The notes: a model not told the origin generated them from the sequence alone. 38,857 bases of DNA from an uncultured Clostridia bacterium (GCA_947627985.1 CANQYD010000020.1:1-38857); one strand, 5' to 3'; positions 6,810 to 16,389 are shown, numbered from the stretch's first letter. Made by a program: numbers and translations.

Positions 6810-9542
6810 ATGGACAAGAACTTTACGGTTGACGATATTATAAACGAATACTCCGGCAAGACCACCGGCAGGAAGGTCAGCGACGAGTCTCTGGACCTCG
6901 ACGGCATCATCAAAAGCCTCGGGCGTCATGATGAAAGCGAAGAGCCCAAGCCCGTTCAGACGCCCGGCAAGGTAAGCCCCAAGACCGAGATGATCGAGGA
7001 CGTTTTGGAGATCGGGAGCAACGCATATGTCTACGAGCCGCCGGAAGACGCCGAGGAGGATTATGCCCCCGAGCCTCAGTCCGAGCCCAAGGAGTTTAAG
7101 CATGTCGACGAGCCGGGGGTATATATCCCGGAAGATAAGACCGACGGGATGGGAAGGACAGCCGTCATCTCGGAGCTTTTATCCACCGCTTCTTTGTCGG
7201 GTGAAAAGGAGCCCGGGAAGGACTCGGAGCTCGAATTCGGCTTAAGGCACGCTAAAGCTACCGAGCAGGGCACGGAGGTCATCGAGCGCGTTTTGGAGGA
7301 AGAGGAAGAGCGCGACCGCGCCCGTGAATCAGCCGAGGCGCACATCGAGCCGGAGCCCCTGCATGAACCGATTCCCGAGCCGGAAGAAGCTCAGGCTGAA
7401 AATGTTACCGAAGATTCCCGGGAGATGAAGATCACCCCGGTGGAGGAAGCCGTTCAGCGCTCAGCCGAACCTATAAGACCCGTAAAGGAAAACGGAGCGA
7501 ACACCGCGATAATGGAAGGGCTTTTGAAGCTCAAAAAGGAGCGCGGAGCCCCGAAGCACCGCGAATCAAAGGTGCCTCCCGTCAATCGCGCTTCAATAGA
7601 CGATATCGACCTTGACATCGGCTCCAAGATAATCCCGAACACCGAAATCGGGCTTGACGAGAACGCCACCGAGGAAGAGCGCCTTGCCTATCTCAACGCA
7701 AAGAGGCGGGAGAGGGTCAAGCAGTTTGTCATCTCGGGCGAAGAGGAAGAGGAGAAGAAAAAGCCGGGCAAGGACGAAGTCGACGATTTCACGAACTTCG
7801 AGCAGGCGAAGGACATGGCAGGGAGCATCGCTTCTCTGAAAGCCAGCCTTGTGGTGCGGCTCTGCGTGCTGCTTGTAGCGTCGGTGGTGTCCTGTTATGT
7901 CGCGATTGCAAACGACCTCGGGCTTCCGCTCATCGGCATTCTCTCGAAGGCTGAAAATCAGGGCATGCCCTATCTGTTTGTAAACACCGTCATCGGGCTC
8001 GCGGCATGCTTTGTCAGCTACACCGTGCTTGCCGTAGGTCTGAAAAAGCTATTTACCTTAAAAGCCGACAGCGATTCATTGACCGCAGTAGCGGCTCTTC
8101 TGACGATAGGCTCGGGGATAGCGCTTCTTACGGATACCGAGCTTGTGCAGCTTTCCGTCGCGAATATTTATATAAGCGTCGCCATCATAGGTTTACTTGT
8201 AAATACGGTGGGCAAGCTCCTTATAGTCACGAGAACCGAGCGCAACTTTGAATACGTCTCCGGCGGATATTCAAAATACGCCGTCATGCATATTGATGAT
8301 GAAGACGTCGCCTCAAAATTCACAAAGGGCGCCCTTACCGATTTCCCGTCGCTCACTACGTCGAGAAAGACGGAATTCGTCACCGACTTCATCAAAAACA
8401 GCTACTCAGCCGATCTGACCGACTCCTTCTGCAAATACTTTGTCCCGATTGTCACGGGAATATCGCTTATCGTCGGCGTCATCGCGGCATTTTTGCACCC
8501 CGCCGAGGTCAACACCGGCACAAGAATGGCTCTCTTCGGATTCTCCTGCGCCGCCGGGACATATGCCATGTGCTCAGCCGCGGGAATGATGCTCGTCACC
8601 AATATCCCGCTTGCAAAGGGCTCAAGGAAATACATGCAGCAGTCGGCGGTCATGCTCGGCTACTCGGCTGTAGATAAATTTGCCGATACGAATTCGGTGC
8701 TCATCGACGCTATAGACCTCTTCCCGGACGGAATGGTGGAGATAGTCAACATCAAACCCACCAAGAAGACCCCGATAGAGGACGGCATCATCTATGCCGC
8801 GTCGCTCTGCTGCCAGACCGAAAGCATCCTCCGCCCGACGTTCTACAAGATGATCAAGGGCAAGACCGAGATGCTTTTCCCGGTCGAGAGCTATCTCTAT
8901 GAGGACGGGCTGGGGCTTTGCGGGTGGATTCAGAATAAGCGGGTTCTCTTCGGAAACCGCGCGCTGATGGAAGCGCACTCGATCGAGGGGCTCCCGACGA
9001 CCGAGAAGGAGGCGCAGTATCTCAAGGAGGACACAAGCATTCAGTATCTTTCGATCGGCGGGTCGCTCGCGATGATCTTCGTCATCAGGCTGAAGCCGTC
9101 CGTCAATATCGCAAAAGCCCTTCACGACTGCGAGAACCGCAACATGACGGTGATTCTGCGCTCTGTCGATTCGCTCCTCAGCATTTCGAGAATAGCAGAG
9201 CTCTTTGGCGTGGCGCCGAACATGTTCAAGCTGCTGCCGTTCAGGTACCACTCCGACTACGACGCCTGCACGTCATACATCGAGAAGATGTCCTCGCCGA
9301 TGATATATTCCGGGCACTTTGCTTCTTTGGCGATGCTGCTGATCGGCGCAAAGAGGCTCCAGCGCTCGGCGATTGTGGGTATAGCCGTGCAGACCCTGTC
9401 CGCGGTCTTAGGAGTGATTCTCTCGGTCGTGCTCGCGCTCGTAGGCGTCTTCACCGGCGTGCTGACCGCTTCCGCGGCGATTGCGTATACGCTTGCGTTT
9501 GTGGTGATAACTGCGGTGGTGCAGGCTCTGGCGAGGACGTAA
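6810..9542 (+). CDS. Large membrane protein resembling a catalytically dead P-type ATPase
   Basis: This is a 910-residue protein. Residues 1-345 are a soluble, acidic, proline-rich and probably disordered region. Membrane helices follow at about 345-370, 385-410, 420-440 and 448-470, a further pair near 545-600, and a last pair near 850-910. The order and spacing match a P1-type ATPase. FADTNSVLIDAIDLFPDG stands where VxFDKTGTLTxG should be; SCAAGTYAMC stands at the CPC metal site; GLCGWIQNKRVLFGNRALME matches the nucleotide-domain GNR segment; and LRSVDSLLSISRIAELFGV stands where TGDN-IA-LGI should be. The KTGT, TGD and GDGxND motifs are lost, so ATP-driven transport is unlikely. It lies 18 nt after rlmB. 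The homology is my inference from motif order. Confidence 0.75.
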   Translation: MDKNFTVDDIINEYSGKTTGRKVSDESLDLDGIIKSLGRHDESEEPKPVQTPGKVSPKTEMIEDVLEIGSNAYVYEPPEDAEEDYAPEPQSEPKEFKHVDEPGVYIPEDKTDGMGRTAVISELLSTASLSGEKEPGKDSELEFGLRHAKATEQGTEVIERVLEEEEERDRARESAEAHIEPEPLHEPIPEPEEAQAENVTEDSREMKITPVEEAVQRSAEPIRPVKENGANTAIMEGLLKLKKERGAPKHRESKVPPVNRASIDDIDLDIGSKIIPNTEIGLDENATEEERLAYLNAKRRERVKQFVISGEEEEEKKKPGKDEVDDFTNFEQAKDMAGSIASLKASLVVRLCVLLVASVVSCYVAIANDLGLPLIGILSKAENQGMPYLFVNTVIGLAACFVSYTVLAVGLKKLFTLKADSDSLTAVAALLTIGSGIALLTDTELVQLSVANIYISVAIIGLLVNTVGKLLIVTRTERNFEYVSGGYSKYAVMHIDDEDVASKFTKGALTDFPSLTTSRKTEFVTDFIKNSYSADLTDSFCKYFVPIVTGISLIVGVIAAFLHPAEVNTGTRMALFGFSCAAGTYAMCSAAGMMLVTNIPLAKGSRKYMQQSAVMLGYSAVDKFADTNSVLIDAIDLFPDGMVEIVNIKPTKKTPIEDGIIYAASLCCQTESILRPTFYKMIKGKTEMLFPVESYLYEDGLGLCGWIQNKRVLFGNRALMEAHSIEGLPTTEKEAQYLKEDTSIQYLSIGGSLAMIFVIRLKPSVNIAKALHDCENRNMTVILRSVDSLLSISRIAELFGVAPNMFKLLPFRYHSDYDACTSYIEKMSSPMIYSGHFASLAMLLIGAKRLQRSAIVGIAVQTLSAVLGVILSVVLALVGVFTGVLTASAAIAYTLAFVVITAVVQALART

Positions 9543-9564
9543 ATGAGTTATTAAATGGTATAAT

Positions 9565-9594
9565 AAATCCCCTTGCGGTGCAGGGGGATTTTTA
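9565..9594 (+). terminator. Intrinsic terminator after the rlmB unit
   Basis: The stem AAATCCCC/GGGGGATTT (9565-9572 with 9582-9591) is followed by T residues, 22 nt after the stop codon. Confidence 0.8.
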
Positions 9595-9602
9595 TATGCG
9601 GA

Positions 9603-9989
9603 TTATTCAATATCCTCAAAAATCATCTCAAAAATTTCTTTAATTCGCTTATCGTTTCCGAGCAGTTTCATGTACCCGAAGAGGCACTCGAGACCGGTTG
9701 CGCGGCGGTAATCCTGAGCCGAGGAATGCTTTGGGGGCGTGATGCCGTCGTGATTTCGTCCGCGGCGAAAGATCGCCTGTTCGTCCTCGGTCAGGCGGTC
9801 GATGATCCTCGCCGACGCCTCCGACTGGAACTCGCAGCAGACGTACTTCACCGCTTCGCGATGCAGGGCGTTTGACGGCATGTTTGCGCGCAGCACCAGC
9901 ATCTCCCGGACGAGCTGCTCGTAGACGGCGTCGCCCAGAAATGCGAGCGCGGGGGTGGAATATTTGGCTGAAATTTCGGTTGATGTCAT
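9603..9989 (-). CDS. mrnC: Mini-ribonuclease III
   Basis: This is a 128-residue RNase III catalytic domain without a dsRNA-binding domain, the usual form of Mini-III, which matures 23S rRNA precursor ends in Firmicutes. Signature residues are seen in ALAFLGDAVYEQLVREMLV near residues 14-32 (the metal-binding Asp) and in the later acidic helix YRRATGLECLFGYMKLLG, with the second catalytic Glu near 102. The start at 9989 is set by GAGGTG a few nt upstream and by the conserved N-terminus. The open frame continues upstream, but through hairpin repeats, so longer starts are rejected. In many Firmicutes mrnC lies beside cysS and rlmB; here it converges with the rlmB unit. Confidence 0.9.
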   Translation of the reverse strand: MTSTEISAKYSTPALAFLGDAVYEQLVREMLVLRANMPSNALHREAVKYVCCEFQSEASARIIDRLTEDEQAIFRRGRNHDGITPPKHSSAQDYRRATGLECLFGYMKLLGNDKRIKEIFEMIFEDIE

Positions 9990-10083
9990 GGAGCACCTCG
10001 TGTGTTGGATTTTTGTGATGGTTGATGGTGATGGGTAAGTTGGGACCGGGATTGGAGGAGGGTGGGGGAGGGGAAGGAGAGCA

Positions 10084-10160
10084 GGGCGAAGCCCGTGCGA
10101 CGAAGTCGCACCGACGGCGAAGCCGTCGCGTCGAGCTGAAGCTCGACGGGGCTTCGCCCG
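10084..10160. repeat. Hairpin array, GAA/TTC-loop family (copy 1)
   Basis: Five back-to-back palindromes run GGGC-GAA-GCCC, GTGCGAC-GAA-GTCGCAC, CGACGGC-GAA-GCCGTCG, CGTCGAGC-TGAA-GCTCGACG and GGGGC-TTC-GCCC. The first and last modules are inverse complements, so the array also has inverted ends. Together with copies at 10386 and 10662 it fills the gene-free stretch 9990-10758; the rest of that gap shows no gene. Confidence 0.8.
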
Positions 10161-10385
10161 GGGTCCCTGCGGCTGCACAGAAGGCAGAGGACAGAGAGCA
10201 GAGGTCGGATTCTGTAGTTTGAGCCTATCAGTGCTGCATTTTTGCTTTGTACAGCATAGGGTGGGCGCTAGGTCGTAGCTTTTGCAATTCTGCGTTAAAT
10301 CGCAGCAGGGTAGGGGAGGAAGGTCTGGTGCTTGCCTTGGGTTGCTGCTACTGTGATAGGTTGGTGAAAGGTGCGGGAGAGTGCA

Positions 10386-10462
10386 GGGCGAAGCCCGTGC
10401 GACGAAGTCGCACCGACGGCGAAGCCGTCGCGTCGAGCTAAAGCTCGACGGGGCTTCGCCCC
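10386..10462. repeat. Hairpin array, GAA/TTC-loop family (copy 2)
   Basis: It is nearly identical to the array at 10084, 302 bp further on. Only one base differs in the fourth hairpin (CTGAAG to CTAAAG). Confidence 0.8.
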
Positions 10463-10661
10463 GAGCCCTCAGCCCTTGCCCAACCCCGTAAGAGGCACCC
10501 ACCCCCGTGCCCAGCCTTCCTCTCCTATCAAACCCCGGCAGGAGCACATACCCCTTGCCCCCAAGCCTTCTGCCACTGCGGTACCTCGGCAGAAGCAGAT
10601 ACCCCGCCTTCTATCCTCCACCCTCTGCCCCTTACCCTCTATGCTGCATAGCATAACACCC

Positions 10662-10747
10662 GGCGAAGCCCAACCGCGTGCAAGCACGCGGTCCCTGCCT
10701 CCGCTTCGCTCCGGCAGCCGGCGACTTCGTCGCCGGGGGCTTCGCCC
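10662..10747. repeat. Hairpin array, GAA/TTC-loop family (divergent copy)
   Basis: It has the same terminal modules (GGCGAAGCC at the left, GGGGCTTCGCCC at the right), but the internal hairpins are different: CCGCGTGC-AA-GCACGCGG (10674-10691) and CCGGCGAC-TTC-GTCGCCGG (10718-10736). It ends only 12 bp before the obgE stop codon. Confidence 0.75.
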
Positions 10748-10758
10748 TGTCCCCCATC

Positions 10759-12192
<1,434 letters not shown>

Positions 12193-12257
12193 TTACTGAA
12201 CCTTTGCGCGGCATGATGGTGCTGCCTGTTTTATCCTCCGTGTGGGACAGGGTGGGG

Positions 12258-12482
12258 TTAAAGGGTGGCGCTGTAACCCCTACGGGGACAACCCTTGCAG
12301 GGTTTTCCCCATACCCTTTTCCGGCTGTGGGGCACCGTTGCACGGTTCCCCACACCCCTCCGGCTTTCACCCTCCCCCAACCCCCTCCCTCAAGGGAGGG
12401 GGCTTCTCGCCTCGCTTTGCTCGGCACCCGGCGACTTCGTCGCCGGTTTTTTGTTGGGGAACCCCCCGGCGAGGGTTCCGCA
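12258..12482. repeat. Composite hairpin repeat island
   Basis: This gene-free stretch between obgE and the pseudogene holds modules also seen at 20.2-20.8, 24.6 and 26.5 kb. They are GGGACAACCCT-TGC-AGGGTTTTCCCC (from 12287), GTGGGGCACCGT-TGC-ACGGTTCCCCAC (from about 12327), a CCCTCCC/GGGAGGG stem near 12385-12405, CCGGCGAC-TTC-GTCGCCGG (12428-12446) followed by TTTTTT, and GAACCCCC-GGCGA-GGGTTC (from 12460), which recurs at position 1. The hairpin plus T-run at 12428-12453 could act as a plus-strand terminator. Confidence 0.7.
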
Positions 12483-12509
12483 TACTTAAAGACCTGCGCC
12501 ACATTCCAC

Positions 12510-12703
12510 TTGAAATAATAGGGCGTTTTAACGGCTCTTTCGTGAGCGTCCAGCCCATTCCGTAACTGTAAGGGATGTCATCCTCAACGGCAACGCTGTT
12601 ATAAAACATCCCGTCTATACTTTCGCCAGAAATAATTCCCTCCGCCGTTGAGATACATTAGAAGATACCTGCCCAAATCCGCTTTTGGATAAAACAGCAC
12701 TCA
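12510..12703 (-). pseudogene. Broken C-terminal fragment of a serine hydrolase (beta-lactamase family)
   Basis: Read on the minus strand from 12700 the frame gives KADLGRYLLMYLN. A one-base shift near 12640 then joins it to AEGIISGESIDGM and FYNSVAVEDDIPYSYGMGWT. The ADLGRYLL-LN, G-I-S-ESI-M and YGMGW order is the C-terminal signature of the class C beta-lactamase/serine hydrolase family. The catalytic SxxK and YxN parts are missing, the frame is shifted, and the homology stops where the repeat island begins. An intact promoter (12750-12778) and a GAGGAG site (12713-12718) still precede it, which suggests an internal deletion rather than simple loss of the gene start. Confidence 0.6.
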
Positions 12704-12749
12704 CAAACAAATCTCCTCAAATTTAATAAATAACAAGAAGATTATTATA

Positions 12750-12778
12750 ATTGTATCACATTTATTGTCGTATTTCAA
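12750..12778 (-). promoter_or_regulatory. Orphan sigma-A promoter upstream of the serine hydrolase remnant
   Basis: On the minus strand TTGAAA (12773-12778), a 17-nt spacer and TACAAT (12750-12755) face the pseudogene. The rest of 12780-13019 shows only two short palindromes (GTGGTCG-AGG-CGACCAC at 12796 and GTCACC-GTT-GGTGAC at 12858) and no gene. Confidence 0.6.
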
Positions 12779-13019
12779 GAGGGAAAAGTATTAATGTGGT
12801 CGAGGCGACCACATAAAGAGGACAGAAGTCAGATATGGGATTGTCAGAATTTCAAGGTGTCACCGTTGGTGACAGATTTAATTAGCGAGGATAATGAGGG
12901 CGATTTGTACACACTCAAGTATTAAGATGTGGTCATGTCTTTTGGCAGACTTGGCGCAGAACCTTATATTCTCCAAACTTAAAATCCAACAGATTTTCAC
13001 AAAAATTTTCTTCCGGGGC

Positions 13020-13048
13020 TTTTCAAAATCCGAAAAAGGGTGTATAAT
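13020..13048 (+). promoter_or_regulatory. Promoter of ttcA
   Basis: TTTTCA (13020-13025), a 17-nt spacer and a perfect TATAAT (13043-13048) lie 30 nt before the ttcA ATG. The promoter overlaps the longer GTG start at 13040, which is therefore rejected. Confidence 0.7.
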
Positions 13049-13078
13049 GATATCAAAACAACGATTGGCGGGCGGAAA

Positions 13079-13801
13079 ATGCAGAAAATTCTTGGCTATA
13101 TGAGAAAAGCGATCGCCGAATTCGACCTTCTTTCGGACGGCGACAGGGTCGCGGTCGGGGTGTCCGGCGGCAAGGACAGCCTGATCCTCCTCAAAGGACT
13201 TTGGCGCCTTAGAGACTTCATCGGGATAGATTACGATATCGTCGCCGTCACCGAAGACCCCTGTTTCGGCGGCGTTCCGGGGGATTATTCCTCGGTACAA
13301 AAGCTCTGCGGCGAGATGGGCATTGAGTACATCCTCGAAAATTCAAGAATCGGCGAAATCGTCTTCGACGTGAGGCATGAGCAGCACCCATGCTCGCTCT
13401 GCGCAAGGCTCAGGCGGGGCGCTATCCACAATGCCGCGAAAAAAGCCGGCTGCAACAAGGTAGCCCTCGGGCACAACTACGACGACGTCGTCGAGACGTT
13501 TTTGATGAACCTCGTTATCGAGGGGAGGATCGGCTGCTTCGCGCCCAAGAGTTTTCTTGATCGCCGGGAGATAACCGTGATCCGACCGCTCGTCTTTGCG
13601 CCGGAATCCGAAGTCAGGCGTGCCGCAAAGAGGGAAAATCTTGAAATTGTGAAGTCGAAATGTCCCGCCGACGGTCACACCATGCGCGAGCAGATGAAGA
13701 TGTTCATAGCCGCAAGAGAGCGGGAGGATAGGGGATTTAAGGACCGCATTTTCGGGGCTATGAGGCGCGCGGGGATAGACGGGTGGGGGTTTAAGGGGTG
13801 A
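13079..13801 (+). CDS. ttcA: tRNA 2-thiocytidine biosynthesis protein TtcA-like ATPase
   Basis: This 240-residue N-type ATP pyrophosphatase of the TtcA/TilS/CTU1 group is expected to thiolate a cytidine in tRNA. The PP-loop is GVSGGKDSLILL near residues 29-40. The two family cysteines form CSLC near 105-108, and a third lies in SKCPADGHTMREQMK near 205, together fitting the three-cysteine Fe-S site of TtcA. GHNYDDVVETFLMNL is the conserved middle block (GHxxDDxxET). The start at 13079 is chosen because the upstream alternative falls inside the promoter. The gene appears monocistronic. Its exact RNA target is inferred from the family. Confidence 0.88.
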   Translation: MQKILGYMRKAIAEFDLLSDGDRVAVGVSGGKDSLILLKGLWRLRDFIGIDYDIVAVTEDPCFGGVPGDYSSVQKLCGEMGIEYILENSRIGEIVFDVRHEQHPCSLCARLRRGAIHNAAKKAGCNKVALGHNYDDVVETFLMNLVIEGRIGCFAPKSFLDRREITVIRPLVFAPESEVRRAAKRENLEIVKSKCPADGHTMREQMKMFIAAREREDRGFKDRIFGAMRRAGIDGWGFKG

Positions 13802-13829
13802 CTGAAGGCGGCTGATCTGCGTGGGGTAA

Positions 13830-14455
13830 GGGTTTGTGCTGGCTCATACCTTTCCTCCTACCTTCCTGCTCCTTACCCGGTTTTTTTGCGGGGTCAGGGC
13901 TCAGGGCGAAGCCCGCTGCCGTGCTTCGCACGGCAGCCGTCGCCTCTTCGAGGCGACGCGACGCCTTCGGCGTCGGGGCTTCGCCCCCTGCACCCACTCG
14001 CCTCCCGCACCTCACCCGCCGGCTGCACCATACAGCACCCTGATTCTGCACTTAACCACGCTAAAGCGCAGCTGAGTACAAGAAAGCACCTTGCCAAGCC
14101 CCGATATTGTACCACGCCCGTCTAATCGCACCTAAGCGCAATCCCCAACCTTGCACCCACCTTCTGCACAATCCCGAGCCTTTGTGCAGACATATACCTT
14201 TCCCACCTTCTGCCCCTTACCCGGTTTTTGCGGGGTCAGGACTCGGGGCGAAGCCCGCTGCCGTGCTTCGCACGGCAGCCGTCGCCTCTTCGAGGCGACG
14301 CGACGCCTTCGGCGTCGGGGCTTCGCCCCCCCAGCTCCTACCCACCTACCGCACCCACCCCACCTGCTGCACCATACAGCACCTCGATTCAGCACCTAAC
14401 CACGTTAAAGTGCAACTAAGTACAAGAAAGCACCTTACCAAATCCCTATCATTCA
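13830..14455. repeat. Duplicated unit carrying GAA/TTC-loop hairpin arrays
   Basis: The 683-bp gap between ttcA and ymdB has no convincing gene. About 280 bp is present twice in direct orientation, offset by 342 bp. Each unit runs from a pyrimidine-rich TACCTTTCC segment, through CCTTACCCGG, a T-run and GCGGGGTCAGG, to a hairpin array (13904-13987 and 14246-14329), then CACCATACAGCACC and AGTACAAGAAAGCACCTT. The arrays are almost identical: GGGC-GAA-GCCC, GCTGCCGTGC-TTC-GCACGGCAGC, CGTCGCCTC-TTC-GAGGCGACG, CGACGCC-TTC-GGCGTCG and GGGGC-TTC-GCCCC. The flanks have diverged more than the arrays. Confidence 0.8.
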
Positions 14456-14484
14456 CCCCACCCTAACAAAAAAGGAGAACCCCC

Positions 14485-15252
14485 ATGCACCTAATGTTTA
14501 TCGGCGACGTCGTCGGCGCGACCGGCTGCAACTTCCTCGCGTCGAAAATCCCGACCCTCAAAAAGAAATATTCCCCCGATATCCTCGTCGTCAACGGCGA
14601 AAATTCCGCGACCGGAAACGGTATCACCGTCTCCTCCGCAAACTCGCTTCTGCGGCTCGGCGCCGACGTCATCACGACCGGCAACCACGCTTTCAGACGG
14701 CACGAATCCCAGTCGGCGTTTGAGGATATCCCGAACCTTCTGCGCCCGGCAAACTTCCCGGAAGGCGTGCTCGGCAGGGGATTTTGCATACTCGACCTCG
14801 GGCGGACGCAGATAGCGGTCGTGAACCTGATGGGTACGGCGTTCATGGACCCTCTCGACAACCCGTTTTCGGTGATCGATAAGCTGCTTAAGGAAATCCC
14901 CTGCAAAAACATCTTCCTCGACTTCCACGCCGAGGCGACAGCCGAAAAGAAGGCGATGGGGTATTATCTGGACGGGCGGATCACGGCGCTTTTCGGCACC
15001 CACACGCATGTTCAGACGGCTGACGAGACGGTCCTGAAAGGCGGCACGGCATACATCACCGACGTCGGCATGACGGGACCCGAGGAGTCGGTTTTGGGGG
15101 TATGCAAGGACGCGGCGATCTCAAAGTTGAGGTTCCATTTACCGGTTCGGTTTACCGAGGCAGAGACGGCATGTTTTGTCTGCGGCTGCGTTGTGGATTT
15201 TGATGAGAAGACCGGGCGCGCGCGTTCTGTAGAAAGAGTTTGTGAAAGATAG
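14485..15252 (+). CDS. ymdB: YmdB-family metallophosphoesterase
   Basis: This is a 255-residue calcineurin-like phosphoesterase of the YmdB/TIGR00282 family, whose B. subtilis member hydrolyses 2',3'-cyclic nucleotides and affects biofilm and motility decisions. Metal-binding motifs are seen in order: MFIGDVVG near residues 3-10 (GDxVG), VVNGENSATGNG near 37-48 (NGEN), TTGNHAF near 65-71 (GNH), IFLDFHAEATAEKKAMGYYLDG near 140-160, and FGTHTHVQTADE near 170-181. The length matches the family. The start follows AAGGAG six nt upstream. In many Firmicutes ymdB follows rny; that gene is not in this window. Confidence 0.94.
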   Translation: MHLMFIGDVVGATGCNFLASKIPTLKKKYSPDILVVNGENSATGNGITVSSANSLLRLGADVITTGNHAFRRHESQSAFEDIPNLLRPANFPEGVLGRGFCILDLGRTQIAVVNLMGTAFMDPLDNPFSVIDKLLKEIPCKNIFLDFHAEATAEKKAMGYYLDGRITALFGTHTHVQTADETVLKGGTAYITDVGMTGPEESVLGVCKDAAISKLRFHLPVRFTEAETACFVCGCVVDFDEKTGRARSVERVCER

Positions 15253-15281
15253 CCGCTGCTGACTTTTCCCGTCATCTTCGC

Positions 15282-15305
15282 ATGATCTTATAGATCATCG
15301 TTTTT
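15282..15305 (+). terminator. Probable terminator after ymdB
   Basis: The stem ATGATCT/AGATCAT (15282-15288 with 15292-15298, loop TAT) is followed after CG by TTTTT. Confidence 0.6.
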
Positions 15306-15361
15306 GCCCCGACCCATGCGGTTTTGAGACTTAAATTGAATTGGGAAAACGGGGTTTGTAG

Positions 15362-15832
15362 GTGAATCAAATGGATAATTGTGATTGGTGCAACCTGTCT
15401 GAAGAGGATAAACAGTTTCAGGTGTACGAAAGTAAATCATGGTCCGTTTTCCTTTCTGATGAACAGGACTATATCGGACGGTGTATTTTGGTTTTGAAGC
15501 GTCATTGCAATTCACTGTCGGAGCTAACAGATGGCGAATGGGACGAGCTTCGCAATCTGATTTGTAAAGTGGAGGCATGCTTAAAGGCTGTTTTAGGAGC
15601 AACTCTATGTAATTGGAGTTGCTTGATGAATAATTTTTATAAAGAATCAGCTCCCGATCCTCATCTTCATATACACGTAAGACCAAGATATAATCAGCCA
15701 GTGGTGATCAACGGGAACATTTATTCTGATAGCGAGTTCGGTCATCATTATGCGTTGAATAAGAGTGGGGTAATACCTGTTGAAGATAAAGAAGAAGTAT
15801 TTACTCGACTAAAAGAATGGCTGAATCGCTGA
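15362..15832 (+). CDS. HIT-family nucleotide-binding hydrolase
   Basis: This 156-residue histidine-triad protein carries the HxHxHxx motif as HLHIHVRPRY near residues 102-111, and an N-terminal CDWC pair that may bind zinc. HIT proteins hydrolyse or transfer nucleotides on phosphate bonds (Ap4A, AMP-lysine and others); the substrate is not readable here. Two starts are possible. GTG at 15362 has GGGG seven nt upstream; ATG at 15371 has AGGTGA five nt upstream and may be the real one. Base composition is unlike the neighbours (20 G+C in 15601-15660, 33%), which suggests recent acquisition. Confidence 0.87.
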   Translation: MNQMDNCDWCNLSEEDKQFQVYESKSWSVFLSDEQDYIGRCILVLKRHCNSLSELTDGEWDELRNLICKVEACLKAVLGATLCNWSCLMNNFYKESAPDPHLHIHVRPRYNQPVVINGNIYSDSEFGHHYALNKSGVIPVEDKEEVFTRLKEWLNR

Positions 15833-15871
15833 TTTCTGATCTTCCCCCACCCCAAGAAAGGATTTGAAAAA

Positions 15872-16309
15872 ATGAAAAAAACCGGAATAATCCTCGCAGG
15901 CTTTTTGGCGCTGGTCTCGGCAGTCATCGCAGCCCTCCTCGTCGGCAGCCTGCTTACGAGCTTCAAGCCGATGCCGACCGAGTTTGAGAACACGGTCTGG
16001 ACCTCGGAGGACGGCAGCTTCACGCTCACCGTCGGCGAATACGACGAAAACACGCTCCAGTGCCGCTCGACGCTTATCTTCCACGCCTCCGACGGCGATT
16101 TTGTCTATGATATTTATGATGAATCCCGCGGCATTTTAGCGCTCTACAACGCCGAATCAACCCCCGGCGATACCCGTCCGATTTGTGATAAATGGCTCCG
16201 CAAGACCTGCAACGCCTCCTCCTTCACCGTAATCATCAACCGCGAATCGACCCCGGTCTATTCACAATCCTACCCCCAAAACGCCGAACTAAAATTCACC
16301 CGGACATAA
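15872..16309 (+). CDS. Small membrane-anchored extracytoplasmic protein
   Basis: This 145-residue protein of unknown function begins MKKTGIILAGFLALVSAVIA, an N-terminal membrane anchor or signal sequence covering residues 5-28. The rest is a soluble beta-rich domain (FENTVWTSEDGSFTLTVGEY, then CRSTLIFHASDGDFVYDIYD), the style of small lipocalin-like exported domains. It has no lipobox cysteine. Two cysteines in the mature part (near residues 109 and 113, CDKWLRKTC) could form a disulfide. GAAAGGA lies upstream of the ATG and a strong terminator follows the gene. Confidence 0.75.
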   Translation: MKKTGIILAGFLALVSAVIAALLVGSLLTSFKPMPTEFENTVWTSEDGSFTLTVGEYDENTLQCRSTLIFHASDGDFVYDIYDESRGILALYNAESTPGDTRPICDKWLRKTCNASSFTVIINRESTPVYSQSYPQNAELKFTRT

Positions 16310-16315
16310 AAAATC

Positions 16316-16347
16316 ACTCTTCACCGCAAAAGCGGCGGAGAGTTTTT
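16316..16347 (+). terminator. Intrinsic terminator after the 15872 gene
   Basis: A 12-bp stem (16316-16327 with 16332-16343, one mismatch and one G-T pair, loop AAAA) is followed by TTTTT. Confidence 0.85.
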
Positions 16348-16389
16348 GATATTTATCTTCCGACCCGTCAAAAAATCCCCGGATAAGTA

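Noticed and set aside
9990-10547. N-terminal extension of Mini-RNase III
   Set aside because: The extension translates hairpin repeats; the conserved domain starts at 9989 behind its own ribosome site.
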